From Acidisarcina polymorpha (GTDB taxonomy: Bacteria; Acidobacteriota; Terriglobia; Terriglobales; Acidobacteriaceae), in assembly GCF_003330725.1 (NCBI RefSeq), contig NZ_CP030840.1, positions 682,001 through 746,000 of the forward strand: 64,000 nucleotides of DNA, in the 5' to 3' direction. The stretch's first letter is position 1. Every line of letters starts with the position of its first letter. Positions 18,394-27,518 of this stretch are shown here, in pieces. A program made the translations under genes and the position numbers. Under the pieces are notes generated by a model that worked only from the letters and a program-made list of their open reading frames with translations, was not told the DNA's origin and made no database searches.

Positions 18394-19332
18394 TCACCAT
18401 TTCCTAGAACGGTGAAACGTTGGATTGGCGCTCTCGAAGTCTTTCAAGACGGCCTCACGAAGTTGCTGCAACTCATCTGCTGCGGAGGGGGACAACTGAT
18501 ACGTCGGACATTCGGGCAGATTGCAACCGCAAGGCCGAATGTCGCCCGACTTCACCATCTCCTCGAACGCGGCACGGAGACGGGCAAGACCCATCTCGAC
18601 CGACTGCAACTTGCGGCTGGTTCCAGGGTCTTTCAGTTCGTGACGCGATGCGATGCGACCGATCACATGTCCGTCTCGGGCCTTCCAAATGCCCGTACCC
18701 AAAGCCTGAATCGTATCTGAGACCGCCTGCTTAAAGTCAGGCAGATTGCTCTCCTGGTGGATTGGGGTATAGAAGGCTGGCCTGTCGAACAGTTTAGCCA
18801 TTGCAGCAAGGATGTCCCCGTCGCTTAGTGTCCTGTCCTCCAAAGCAAACTTCGTGAGTTGATTTTCGGCATCAGGAAAGATTTCGCCGCCGACAAACCG
18901 TTTCACCAAAGGTTCCGTCTGTGCGCGAAGGAGCTCTTCGAACTCCAAACCAGACTAAAGATCGCAATGCTTCACTCCGGCTGCTTGCACATGGGCCTTG
19001 ATTTTGTCACGCATGCCCGCTGAGATCGTTCCACGCTCGACCACGCGAAACCGGTCTGGAATTCCATGAGGCGCGCTTAGGACTTTCGCAAGATCTTCCT
19101 TAATTTTTGCGAATGTCAATTTGTGTCGATTGACGCACTGAATGCAAACGCTCTCGTCGTCTTCTCGGATGCCCCAGATATCACGGCCGAGGTCGCCGCC
19201 AACCTGACCGTACCATTCAAGGGTCTGCCACCGTTCCGCCCGCACATGGTAGGCGAATACCAGCCGCTCGAATTGAAATCCATCGAAATCTTCAAAGTGA
19301 ATCGGGTGCACGTAGCTGGAAGGATTCGGCAT
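18394..19332 (-). pseudogene. Mrr-like restriction endonuclease with in-frame amber stop
   Basis: The N-terminal part (19332-18955) has an Mrr/PD-(D/E)XK nuclease pattern: 'FQFERLVFAYHV', 'YGQVGGDLGRDIWG' (catalytic Asp) and 'VCIQCVNRHKLTFAKIKED' (the Q-x-K-like strand, here with Asn). At 18957-18955 a TAG occurs in the sequence 'GVKHCDL-stop-SGLEFEELLR'. The homologous position in such nucleases is normally Trp (TGG), and the same frame continues without break to 18394. The C-terminal part has a Cys pair motif 'CGCNLPECPTY'. In total ~312 codons. The start at 19332 has an AGGAG upstream. It would be co-transcribed with the AbiJ-like gene 70 bp downstream. Confidence 0.66.
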
Positions 19333-19493
19333 TGCGGAGACTCTCCTCGTACGCAGCGGCGCAGAGGGCGCAATCGTCGCACCGTTCACATTCAACCTCT
19401 ATCGCTGTCGCCTTCAGTTTATCTCTGCGAAGGAGTGAGTCCGCAGTTCCACAAGTTTCTCTCCCACGCTTCCATTCTTGGACAACAGGCTAC

Positions 19494-19513
19494 CGGGAGG
19501 AGGTCTCCTCCCG
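19494..19513. repeat. Perfect 20-bp palindrome
   Basis: CGGGAGGAG, a GT centre, then CTCCTCCCG. It lies 160 bp upstream of the nuclease start. It may be an operator or hairpin; it has no T tract. Confidence 0.5.
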
Positions 19514-19646
19514 CGCTTCAGCCGCTTCGCGTCTTTGCTCCTTCCTCTGGCGGGCCCGTTCCTGCCGGCAACGCCGTCCCTGACAAATCTTGTGCGCTGA
19601 CGCGCACGCATAAGGAAACCAAACCTTGCTGAGGGCTGAGGGTACC

Positions 19647-19686
19647 GGAACATCGTTTACATTTTGAACCGGAGACATGCTTTACA
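19647..19686 (+). repeat. IS481-type end, left copy
   Basis: It contains GTTTACATTTTGAACCGGAG followed by ACATGCTTTACA. It matches the reverse complement of 22621-22658 at all positions of the core except the six-base spacer and one base. Confidence 0.55.
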
Positions 19687-19904
19687 AGCCCCTTGCGGTG
19701 AAAGTGGCTCTGGTTGAGTGTTTGCGGCTGGCTTGGCCGGTCTTAAAGAGAATACCCGTAGTCGTCGAAGCGGTGGGAATGTGGGAATCCCGAAGGGATT
19801 TCCAAGGGCTGTGGGAAGATTCTCTCTTGTAGTGCAAGCATTTTCGGTGGGGATGGAATGGATTTTCAAGGCATGGTGGGTCTTTCCCTCCGATGCCTGT
19901 CTGG

Positions 19905-19930
19905 GCCGAGCGAGGATATCCCCGCTCGGC
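19905..19930. repeat. Hairpin beyond the IS110 gene end
   Basis: GCCGAGCG and CGCTCGGC form an 8-bp perfect stem around AGGATATCCC. Minus-strand transcripts leaving the IS110 transposase gene would pass through it. A second stem (GGAATCCC-GAA-GGGATTTCC) lies at about 19785-19803. The rest of 19396-20031 shows no gene. Confidence 0.4.
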
Positions 19931-20031
19931 TGTTGGTTCATCGTCGGGATGAGCCCACCAAGTTATCCCTCGGCATGGTTGCTTCCCAGCAGAGCCCGCT
20001 TCCGTTTCACTTGATGAGGCGATTGTAGCGT

Positions 20032-21093
20032 TTATATGGTCAGCAGATGCGGGAAGAGCTTGCTTCCGTCGTAGGGAGTTTGGCTGCCGAAGATGCCGTA
20101 GATGGCGTGAAGCAGTTTGCGAGCGACCGCGATCAGTGCCTGCAGTTTGCGTTTGTGCCGCGCAAGCAAGGCTTCATAGAACGCCTTTAGATGTGGGTCC
20201 CAACGCACTGCGGCCAGAGCCGGCATATAAAGCGCCCGGCGCAGGTGGCGACTGCCAGCGCGACTGATGCGCGATGGTTTATGCACCGAAGTGCCAGAGT
20301 CTTGGTGTACCGGATCGAGCCCGCTGCGCGCGACCCATTGACGCACCTTCATGTCTGGGGCCAGCAGGACCAGTTCGCCCAGGATCTGCAACGCGCTGAC
20401 GGCCGCGATGCCCGGAACGCTTGTTAACAGCCTGAAACGCTGGCTCAAGTGGGCATCAGCGGCGATCAACGTCAGGGCCTCACGGCGCAGCTTCACGATG
20501 CGCCGGTCAACTCCGGCCAGCGAACGCTTCAGGTCCGCGATCACACAGCGCGGCGTGGCTAACGATCTTTCGGCGGCGTGCAGGCGATTACCTTCCCGCC
20601 TTTGCTGGACCACCAACGCCTCCAGATGCCGGCTGATGGCGCGCAGAGCGAGGGCGCTTTGACTGGGCTTTTGCCAGGCTGCAAAGGGCATGCGCAGACT
20701 GAACTCTGCCAGCACCTGAGCATCTGCTGAGTCCGTTTTGGACCGGCGAAGTGTCCGCGCAAAGTCGTGAACCCTTTTTGGGTTCAGCACCGCTACCTCC
20801 ACAAACTCGGTCGCATCCAGGGCCAAGGCCAGGTCCATCGAATAAATGCCGGTGGCCTCCAGCGATACCCGCACCGGCGCCTTCATCTTTCCCAGCCAGT
20901 TGAGCAGCGCCTTGTGTCCCGCAACGGTGTTGGCAAACTCGCGTTGCACCCACGGATGGTCCACCTCCATCACTGCAATCGCCAGAGTTTCCGCGCCTAT
21001 ATCAATACCGCAAAACAACTTCTTCACTTGGCGATCTGGGTATTTCTCGGTTGAAACTGCGGGCTTACCAAGAGCAACGATCTGCTTGCTCAT
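20032..21093 (-). CDS. IS110-family transposase
   Basis: A 353-residue recombinase. The N-terminal RuvC-like DEDD domain begins 'FCGIDIGAETLAIAVME' (first Asp near residue 30), with 'SLEATGIYSMDLA' and 'RSKTDSADAQVLAEF' providing further acidic residues. The C-terminal Transposase_20 domain contains the 'LTSVPGIAAVSALQIL' helix-hairpin-helix and the conserved Ser-containing region 'RSGLDPVHQDSGTSVHK'. The length is normal for the family and the frame is intact. IS110 elements move as circles guided by a bridge RNA encoded in their flanks, so non-coding sequence beside this gene (19690-20031 or 21094-21402) may include it. It lies inside a presumed IS481 element. Confidence 0.88.
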   Translation of the reverse strand: MSKQIVALGKPAVSTEKYPDRQVKKLFCGIDIGAETLAIAVMEVDHPWVQREFANTVAGHKALLNWLGKMKAPVRVSLEATGIYSMDLALALDATEFVEVAVLNPKRVHDFARTLRRSKTDSADAQVLAEFSLRMPFAAWQKPSQSALALRAISRHLEALVVQQRREGNRLHAAERSLATPRCVIADLKRSLAGVDRRIVKLRREALTLIAADAHLSQRFRLLTSVPGIAAVSALQILGELVLLAPDMKVRQWVARSGLDPVHQDSGTSVHKPSRISRAGSRHLRRALYMPALAAVRWDPHLKAFYEALLARHKRKLQALIAVARKLLHAIYGIFGSQTPYDGSKLFPHLLTI

Positions 21094-21402
21094 AGACCTC
21101 CTTCGGCACTAGGATGGGCTTCAGCAGCCGTCCCTGTCCGCGTCCACGGGCTTCCTCTTTCTGCTGACCTTGAACATGCAGGCTCCAAAGGCCTCCGATT
21201 CTCCACAGCATAAAAAGAGAGGGACGGCGGCCGATCTTCGCATCAGGCTCAGCAAGGCTGGCCTCGGGTGGGAACGGCCTCTCCGCCGAAACGTAACCTA
21301 TCGTCACGCCTCTGAACGCAACATACAAGGGTGGGAAGCCGGCTCCATGGCTTTCCATGCTTTCCATAGCCTGGCATTTCCACGGCTTGTTGTTCGCGCG
21401 AG
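21094..21402. other. Gap between the two transposase genes
   Basis: These 309 bases have no coding region. They contain the upstream region of the IS110 gene, where promoter and possibly bridge-RNA sequence would be expected in that family, and the 3' flank of the IS481 transposase. No clean inverted repeat was found. Confidence 0.4.
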
Positions 21403-22563
21403 CTAGGCGCGCAGCACTGGACGGAAGCGCATCTCCGAGCTGTTGAACTCGCCGAGTTCCATGTTGTGGAACGTGACGCGATAAAGGTCTTCCTCCATCT
21501 GTTCGAAGCCGAGGTCTTCGTTGCGGAATACTTCGCTGATAAAGACTCGGCCCTTGTGCCAACTTACATCGCCGCTGCAGTTCACACGCCGCGTCTCGAT
21601 GGACTTTGGATAAACAAACGGTACGGCACGACTCGGCAGCATCCGGGTGCTTGGGACGTAGATGCTGCCCGGGGTCTCGTTCGCGAGGGCTTCGTGCGGA
21701 CGTTCATGGTTGAACGTCGCCCGGAAGTTGTCGAACTTCTTCTGCTGCGCGGTGAGCGTCCGCGCTGGCGGGTTGGTTGTATCTTCCTTCAACGTGCGGT
21801 GCATCCGTTCATGGCGGCCGTTCTGCTGCGGCTTGCCCGGCTGAATGCGTTCATGCACAATACCGAGCTTGATCCATGCGAGCGAGAGCCTCGAAAGACC
21901 CAACAGTCCGGTTCCGGCGAACGGCGTTCCGTTGTCAGTGCGGATACGCTCCGGCACGCCAAACTCGCGCATCGCCGCCTCGCATACGGCGCTCACCTGG
22001 GCAAGGTCCATGCGTGTCACCGCCTGACAGCGGATCAGGAACCGGCTGTGAGCATCAGTGATGGTGAACGGATCGCAGCGAAGCCCGTCGCCCGTCATGA
22101 AGTATCCCTTGAAGTCCATGCACCAGAGCTGGTTCGGCGCCGTCACCATCGAGAACGGCTGGGAATAAGGAGTCGTGCGCCGCTTCTTGCGCTTCGGGTT
22201 GGTCAGCCCGGCGCGTCTCAATATCTGGCCCACCGTACTCGCCGCAGGCCACGGCACGTTCGGGTTCATCCGCTCCAGGGGCGCCTTCAGCTTCCGTGCT
22301 CCCCAGGATGGAAATCGCTTCCGCAGAGCGAGGATCTCATTTTCGATCTGAGCCGGTGTCGCATGGGAGCAACCATGAGGCTTGCGCGTCAGATCCAGTA
22401 GGCCTTCCGGCCCAACTTCGTCGTAACGCTTGATCCATTTGTAAGCCGTTGGGCGGGAGATGCCGTACTCGTGACAGAGATCGGTCACGGACATCTCTTC
22501 CTTTTGATAACTCGATAAAAACTGCAGACGCTGATCCACGGTACGTATCTCTTTCCAAGGCAT
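21403..22563 (-). CDS. IS481-family transposase
   Basis: A 386-residue DDE transposase. The N-terminal helix-turn-helix ('VTDLCHEYGISRPTAYKWI') is followed by an rve integrase core with Asp in 'LWCMDFKGYF', Asp in 'RIRTDNGTPFAG' and Glu in 'PQQNGRHERMHRTLKE'. The frame stays open upstream to 22866, but family members begin with '…MPWKEIRTVDQRLQFL', which is the ATG at 22563. The C-terminus is complete ('FRPVLRA'). The frame is intact, so the enzyme may be active. Confidence 0.85.
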   Translation of the reverse strand: MPWKEIRTVDQRLQFLSSYQKEEMSVTDLCHEYGISRPTAYKWIKRYDEVGPEGLLDLTRKPHGCSHATPAQIENEILALRKRFPSWGARKLKAPLERMNPNVPWPAASTVGQILRRAGLTNPKRKKRRTTPYSQPFSMVTAPNQLWCMDFKGYFMTGDGLRCDPFTITDAHSRFLIRCQAVTRMDLAQVSAVCEAAMREFGVPERIRTDNGTPFAGTGLLGLSRLSLAWIKLGIVHERIQPGKPQQNGRHERMHRTLKEDTTNPPARTLTAQQKKFDNFRATFNHERPHEALANETPGSIYVPSTRMLPSRAVPFVYPKSIETRRVNCSGDVSWHKGRVFISEVFRNEDLGFEQMEEDLYRVTFHNMELGEFNSSEMRFRPVLRA

Positions 22564-22620
22564 GAACGCATCATCGTGCGTAAAGGCCAAAGCGACGAAA
22601 CCGCCGATCTCCGACAAGGT

Positions 22621-22658
22621 GTAAACCATGTCTCCGGTCTGATCTGTAAACCAAGTGC
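22621..22658 (-). repeat. IS481-type end, right copy
   Basis: On the minus strand it reads GGTTTACAGATCAGACCGGA followed by GACATGGTTTACAC. It lies ~60 bp upstream of the transposase start, as expected for the promoter-proximal end of the element. Confidence 0.55.
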
Positions 22659-22886
22659 TCAGTACGCTCCGGGCTCTGCCCTGGCGCAGCGCAAGGGGTT
22701 TCCCAACAGTCTTCCGCGCTGCGCTTGTGCAGACCTTCGCTTCGCTCGTCCTCCGCTTTGCTCCGGATGGGAGATACCCCTCCCCTTGCGCTTTGCCGCC
22801 CCGCCTTCGCCAGGAGGCGTTCGGCATGTAGGTACATGCCACGCATGGCATGAAAAGCAAAAGCAACCGTAAAGGAGAGACACACC

Positions 22887-23804
22887 ATGAGCAGCGTAGC
22901 CACCACCCCCACCGTCACCCCGTCCACGCAAAACCCCAAACAGCCGCAGCCACGGCAAACAGCGAAAGAGATGATCGCCGCCAATGTCCAGAGCCTCATC
23001 GAGCAACTGGAGGCCGGACACTCGGACGCACTCACCGCCTACCTGAACGCGATGAGCCGCTTTCATTCGTATTCCTTTGGCAATGTCCTGGAGATCGCGA
23101 GACAGCGCCCGACAGCCACGAAAGTCGCGGGCATGTATGCGTGGAACCAGTTAGGACGCCGCGTGAAGAAGGGCGAGAAGGGCATCCGCATTCTGGCTCC
23201 CATCATCGGCATCAAGCGCAAGCGCGATGAAGAGGCCGAGAAGGACATCACCAAGCAAAATACCCGCGTCCTTGTTGGCTTTCGGAATGCCTATGTCTTC
23301 GATGTGGAGCAGACCGAAGGCGTCGAGCTTCCCGCGATGCGCGAGGTGTACGGAGACGTGGGAGAGAACCACGACCGTCTCGTTTCGTTCATCGAACGTC
23401 AGGGCATCGAGCTTGTCTATACCGAGAACATCGCTCCCGCGCTTGGCATGAGTTACGGGGGACGCATCGCCATCCTGCCGGGACAATCGAAGGCCGAAAC
23501 CTTCGCGACTTTGCTCCATGAGCTGGCGCATGAAATGTTGCACAAGGCCGAGCGGCGAACCACCACAACCAAGGTAGTGCGCGAAACAGAGGCCGAGGCC
23601 ATTGCGTTTGTTGTCGGCAAAGCCGTAGGACTGGAAGCCGGAACCGCGAGTGCCGATTACATCAGTCTCTATCATGGCAACGCCTCGTTGCTGATTGAGT
23701 CGCTGGAGGTCATTCAGCAGACCTCCGCTGTCATCCTTGCCGCATTGGAATCGTCCGCAGCCGCAGAAACGATGCCCGATGCAGAACTGGCGAAGGTGGC
23801 GTAA
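22887..23804 (+). CDS. ardC: ArdC-type antirestriction protein
   Basis: A 305-residue protein with the two ArdC domains: an N-terminal ssDNA-binding domain (about 25-150, with 'YSFGNVLEIARQRP' and 'GEKGIRILAPI') and a C-terminal zinc-metalloprotease-like domain with 'HELAHEMLH' (His211, Glu212, His215). It starts at an ATG with an AAAGGAG site eight bases ahead. ArdC proteins protect incoming plasmid DNA from restriction during conjugation. The stop overlaps the next start (TAATG), so the genes are translationally coupled, and a parB gene follows. This is a typical leading-region cargo of conjugative plasmids and links this part to the parB/virB2 relic at 2-7 kb. Confidence 0.88.
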   Translation: MSSVATTPTVTPSTQNPKQPQPRQTAKEMIAANVQSLIEQLEAGHSDALTAYLNAMSRFHSYSFGNVLEIARQRPTATKVAGMYAWNQLGRRVKKGEKGIRILAPIIGIKRKRDEEAEKDITKQNTRVLVGFRNAYVFDVEQTEGVELPAMREVYGDVGENHDRLVSFIERQGIELVYTENIAPALGMSYGGRIAILPGQSKAETFATLLHELAHEMLHKAERRTTTTKVVRETEAEAIAFVVGKAVGLEAGTASADYISLYHGNASLLIESLEVIQQTSAVILAALESSAAAETMPDAELAKVA

Positions 23805-24217
23805 TGCAAACCATCCTTCAAATCCTCAAGATGGCCGGAGGGTGGCACCCCGGCCTGTATCTCAAGATCGACAACGTCCCGTACATGGAGCTTGTCATCG
23901 AAGCGATGGACGAGTCCGGCCCGATGGGACTCCCCGCTCTGTCCGTCGCGCACTACGGCGAACAGAACGGCGACCTCATGCGCGACCCGGAGATGTGCTT
24001 CGAGCTTGGCATGGCGGCAGGCCCGCACCTGTCCGCATTCTATTTTCGCAACGACTATCTCGGCGTGGAGCAGTGGAGCCGCAACATCGTGCGCGGCAAC
24101 TATGTCCACCTGATCGCTTTGCATGAGCAGCACCAGCAATTCGCAAAGACGTGGGATAACAACCTGCGTTTGCAGAGATTCGCAGACGCTTTCACGGTCA
24201 AGTGCATTCGTGGCTAG
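23804..24217 (+). CDS. DUF6908-type plasmid protein
   Basis: A 137-residue acidic protein overlapping the ardC stop by one base. The pattern 'DNVPYMELVIEAMDESGPMG' and 'LSVAHYGEQNGDLMRDPEM' is that of small plasmid proteins grouped as DUF6908. No catalytic motif, signal or membrane span is present. Its function is unknown. Position between ardC and parB suggests a role in plasmid establishment or maintenance. Confidence 0.68.
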   Translation: MQTILQILKMAGGWHPGLYLKIDNVPYMELVIEAMDESGPMGLPALSVAHYGEQNGDLMRDPEMCFELGMAAGPHLSAFYFRNDYLGVEQWSRNIVRGNYVHLIALHEQHQQFAKTWDNNLRLQRFADAFTVKCIRG

Positions 24218-24300
24218 TCCGCTCCCTTGGAGCGGAACAGCCAGTGTGGGTCCGCTCCGCGACCTTTCACCTTCAACCGCTCGAAAGGAGCACACCATCA

Positions 24301-25885
24301 TGGAAACGCAGATCGTCAATGCCACCGAATACCGCAACGTAACCCTCGCTTTGCTGAGTGAGTCCAAGACCAATCCCCGCCGCACCTTCGAAGAAGTTGC
24401 CTTGAAAGAACTTGCATCGTCCATCCGTACCCAGGGCGTACTCTCGCCCTTGTTGGTTCGTCCTCTCACTGATAATGGCTTCGAGATCATCGCTGGAGCA
24501 CGGCGTTACCGCGCCGCGCAGATGGCCGAAGTCCCGACCGTGCCCGTCCGCATCGTTCATCTCTCCGATGCAGCCGCGTTAGAAGCTCAATTGGTGGAGA
24601 ACCTTGTCAGGTCGGAAATCCACCCGATGGAAGAAGCGCAGGGGTTCCGCGCATTGCTGGACTTAGAAGACCCGAAGTACAGCATCGAGCAAATTGCGGC
24701 GAAGGTGGGAAAATCTCCTGTCTTCGTGGCTTCGAGGTTGAAATTGTCCGACCTTGTACCGGCAGCAGTCGATGCGTTCTATGCCGATGAAATCGGTGTA
24801 GGCCATGCTCTGCTGTTGGCGAAGCTGCCCGCCGACCAGCAGGAAGCCGCGCTCCAAGTCTGTTTCAAAGAGGTCTATAACGGCGGATCGAATCCCGCCC
24901 GTATCCTGCTGCCCGTCCGCAACCTGCAATTCTGGATTGACAGCAATATCCTGTTAGTCCTGAAAGATGCGCCGTTCAACAAGCGGGACGCGCAGCTTAT
25001 CCCGACCGCTGGCAGTTGTGCCGATTGCCCCAAGCGGACAGGCCATAACAAGCTGCTGTTTGGCGATGACCTTGGAAGGCAGGGTGACCGCTGTACCGAT
25101 CCAAATTGCTACGCTGCCAAAGTCTCAGCGCACGTCGCGCAGACCGTCGCCGCGAAACCGGAACTGGTGCAGATCAGCACAGCCTATGGTGGCCAGAAAG
25201 AAGGCAGCCCCGTATTGCCCCGCAACAAGTACACCGCCATTCGGGACGACAAGCCGAAATCGAAAGACGACGCCAAGCGGCCCGAGTTCAAAGTGTGCAA
25301 GTTCACCACCGAGGCCATCATCACCGAAGGTGCGGACGTTGGCACCATCCACAAAGTGTGTGCCAATCCCACTTGCCCCGTCCATCATCCGAAGCAGCCA
25401 ACCAACCGCAGCGATGAGAAGTGGAAGGCCGAGCAGGACAAGCAGCGCAAGGAGCAAGCCATTGCGAACTCGACCGGACTCCGTGTTCTTGCCGCTGTGA
25501 GCGCCACCGTTCCCGTTCGCCTCTTGAAGCGTGACCTGCTCTTCATCCTCGAAAGGCTGGTAAGCGTCATGGACGAGAACCGCGTCGAGATGTTGGCGCG
25601 TCAGCACGGCATCCGCCAGAAGCGCGACGATGGAGGCGTCAGCAAAACGTAACTGCGTTTATTCGCCGTGCGGATGAAGGTACACTCTCCCGGCTGATGG
25701 TGGAAGCAAGCATCCTGCTGGCGTCCTCGCGAGGCAATCCCACAACGGTACTCAAAGAGGCTGCTACCGCCTACAAGGTGGACACTGAAGCCATCGCTGC
25801 AAAGGTGAAGCAGGAGTTCGCAATGAAGGATAAGGCGAAGAAGGCAGCGCAACCAGCGGCCAAGGTCGCGAAGGAAGCTGCTTAG
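24301..25885 (+). pseudogene. parB: Plasmid-type ParB, frameshifted near its C-terminus
   Basis: The main frame (24301-25652, 450 codons) starts at an ATG 10 bases after a GAAAGGAG site. It shows the full ParB plan: 'ESKTNPRRTFEEVALKELAS', 'EIIAGARRYRAAQ' (about 58-70), 'LVENLVRSEIHPMEEAQGF', a KorB-like HTH ('IAAKVGKSPVFVASRLKL'), Cys motifs 'CADCPKRTG' and 'GDRCTDPNC', then 'CPVHHPK' and a charged helix. At 25650 a TAA stops it. One missing base there would continue into 'VTAFIRRADEGTLSRLM' and 'VEASILLASSRGNPTTVLKE', ending in a lysine/alanine-rich tail at 25885. That tail corresponds in position to the lysine-rich tail of the other parB. The truncated form keeps all DNA-binding parts and could still work. 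Confidence 0.82.
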
Positions 25886-25900
25886 TTGCGACAGGCAGAC

Positions 25901-25927
25901 GGGCGGCGAACCCGCCGCCCTTTGCTT
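25901..25927 (+). terminator. Rho-independent terminator of the ardC-parB operon
   Basis: GGGCGGCG, a four-base loop, then CGCCGCCC and TTTGCTT. It starts 16 bases after the TAG that closes the parB tail frame, which supports that tail being part of the gene. Confidence 0.72.
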
Positions 25928-26146
25928 GCGTTGTATACGCCACAAAACGGCGGCAGGGAGACACCTCGGCGGTTTCTCCCTGCACCCACTTCCATCTTCC
26001 TTCCGGCCGCCGGCTGCGCGGCAGAAGACGTTCCCCCTTCTGCACTTTCCCCTTTCGGCTTGCGACGCCGACCCCATATTAGAGAGAGCAACCAACCTAT
26101 TACAGGAGCATTGATGCACCCTGCATATCTATCCAGCTCGATCCCG

Positions 26147-26835
26147 TCACTTGTGAGACAACTCCTCGGTCATCCAAATCTCGAGGTGAGCACGCAGCTC
26201 CCGAAGCGGAACAACTCCCTCCTCGAGTACCGCCTGATTAAAGCGACGCAGATCGAAGCGAGCTCTTAATCTTCTCTGTGCCTCGACTCGAAGAGCCCTG
26301 ATCTCCAATCCGCCAGTATCGTAGGAAGTAAGTTGACCGGGCATTACAGCCGTACGGTCTACGTAATCGTTGGCTACGTCCGCCGAGAAGTGGCCCGAAG
26401 ACACCATGTAGTCCACCGCCTGCTGTCGCGTCCAGTGGAACGCGTGAAGGCCCGGGTCCACGACCATGCCGCGTGCCGGCCACAATCTTCGCATCACCTT
26501 AGCGTCTTCCGAACCGTAGACCTTAGCCTCTTCGGCCATTGCTTCCGCGTAGCGCGCCCACCTTCTGCGTACGCGTCGTTATCGATCAGCTTCGATAAGC
26601 ATGTTGGTGGTTGCAGTTCGCGTGCCAAGCCCTTTTGTAGATAATGCCCAGGCACTCCTTCGTGTACTGTATTGATTTCAGCATCGGACCGCGTCTCACT
26701 ACGCCAATCACCGAGCCTGATCAGAAAAAACCGCAGGTTTGTTGGGATCGGGTTGTCCTTGGAAGCGAGACCCGACACCCGCACTCTCTTCAAAGGGATA
26801 TAACGGCTCGGCAACTCATCACCCGGATGCCACAA
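26147..26835 (-). pseudogene. DUF885-family protein relic
   Basis: Only the C-terminal third of a DUF885 (zinc-peptidase-like) protein remains, in two frames. The upstream one (26835-26494) carries the metal-binding motif 'NTVHEGVPGHYLQKGLA' and '…LIDNDAYAEG'. The downstream one (26539-26147) carries 'MAEEAKVYG', 'HAFHWTRQQAVDYM' and 'MPGQLTSYDTGGLEI', which follow directly in the family. One missing base near 26561 separates 'YAEG' from 'WARYAEAMAEE'. The N-terminal two thirds are absent, so this is a truncated, frame-broken remnant. The flank 25928-26146 holds nothing else recognisable. Confidence 0.7.
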
Positions 26836-27008
26836 CAGGGCATTGTCATTCAGCCGCCGTCAACCTGTTCCGGGGGCGTCCCGAGCCGAAGAGATCTGTG
26901 TAGAACGAAGGAAGGATTTTCGGTTCGCTCAGTCAGGCGAAACATTTGAGCGAAGTTCAAAGGCCTTCAGGGTGCGCGCTAAGGAGCGCGCCAAGGTCAC
27001 AATGTCCT

Positions 27009-27356
27009 TTAGGAACTCCTTGATTGAGCCCACGTCTGTAGCGCCTGGAGCACTGGGCGAAGTGCGAGACCGTCCTTAGTCAATCCGTACTCCACCTTGG
27101 GGGGCACGACAGGATAGACCTTCCGAGAGATCACCCCGTTCTCTTCTAAATCTCGCAATTGCTGAATCAGCATTTTCTGTGAAATTCCCTCAACGGCCCG
27201 GCGAAGATCGGAGAACCTCAGAACGGGCGCCGTGAAGAGGTGGTAGATGATCAGTGTTTTCCAGCGGCCTTCGAGAACTCGAAGAGCATCTTCGAGTTCT
27301 TGGGCGGAGCAGGTATGAGAGAGGAGCACTGGGCCTTTACGTTTTACGGTAACCAT
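27009..27356 (-). CDS. HxlR-family transcription regulator
   Basis: A 115-residue winged-helix protein. It shows the family's 'SHTCSAQELEDALRVLEGRW' opening with the conserved Cys, 'LIIYHLFTAPVLRFSDLRRA', recognition helix 'ISQKMLIQQLRDLEENGVI' and wing 'YPVVPPKVEYGLT'. HxlR proteins are dimeric and often respond to aldehydes, quinones or redox state through that Cys. Start at the ATG at 27356; the frame extends 16 codons further but without conserved sequence. It is divergent from the SnoaL-like gene at 27519, with a palindromic site between them, so it probably controls that gene and itself. Confidence 0.85.
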   Translation of the reverse strand: MVTVKRKGPVLLSHTCSAQELEDALRVLEGRWKTLIIYHLFTAPVLRFSDLRRAVEGISQKMLIQQLRDLEENGVISRKVYPVVPPKVEYGLTKDGLALRPVLQALQTWAQSRSS

Positions 27357-27388
27357 TTGGTTAGTATTACACTTTTTAGTACGTTCTT

Positions 27389-27420
27389 GTATTAGGTATA
27401 CCAATGACCTAACCTAATAC
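27389..27420. promoter_or_regulatory. Probable HxlR operator
   Basis: A perfect 9-bp inverted repeat, GTATTAGGT … ACCTAATAC, with a 14-bp spacer that itself holds a weaker copy (AGGTATACC / GACCTAACC). It lies 33 bp upstream of the HxlR start in the divergent promoter region. Confidence 0.6.
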
Positions 27421-27518
27421 GTAACAGGTGACCCGCTCTGCTGTCGATCTGTCGGCTCGGCGCATTATTCTTTGGAATGGGTCGTTAGCAAAAACCTGAT
27501 TACAGGAAGGAAGCAAGA

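Larger units (their letters stand above)
19647..22658 (-). mobile_element. IS481-family element apparently split by an IS110-family insertion
   Basis: Two inward-facing copies of a shared end sequence, GTTTACA-N6-ACCGGAGACATG-N-TTTACA, lie at about 19655-19686 (plus) and 22623-22652 (minus). They enclose an IS481-type transposase gene (minus, 21403-22563) next to the right copy and an IS110-type gene (20032-21093) between that gene and the left copy. The simplest reading is an IS481 element whose left part received an IS110. The exact ends and target duplication were not established. Confidence 0.5.

Noticed and set aside
21466-22401. 311-codon plus-strand frame
   Set aside because: Shadow of the IS481 transposase; no ribosome site and no family pattern.
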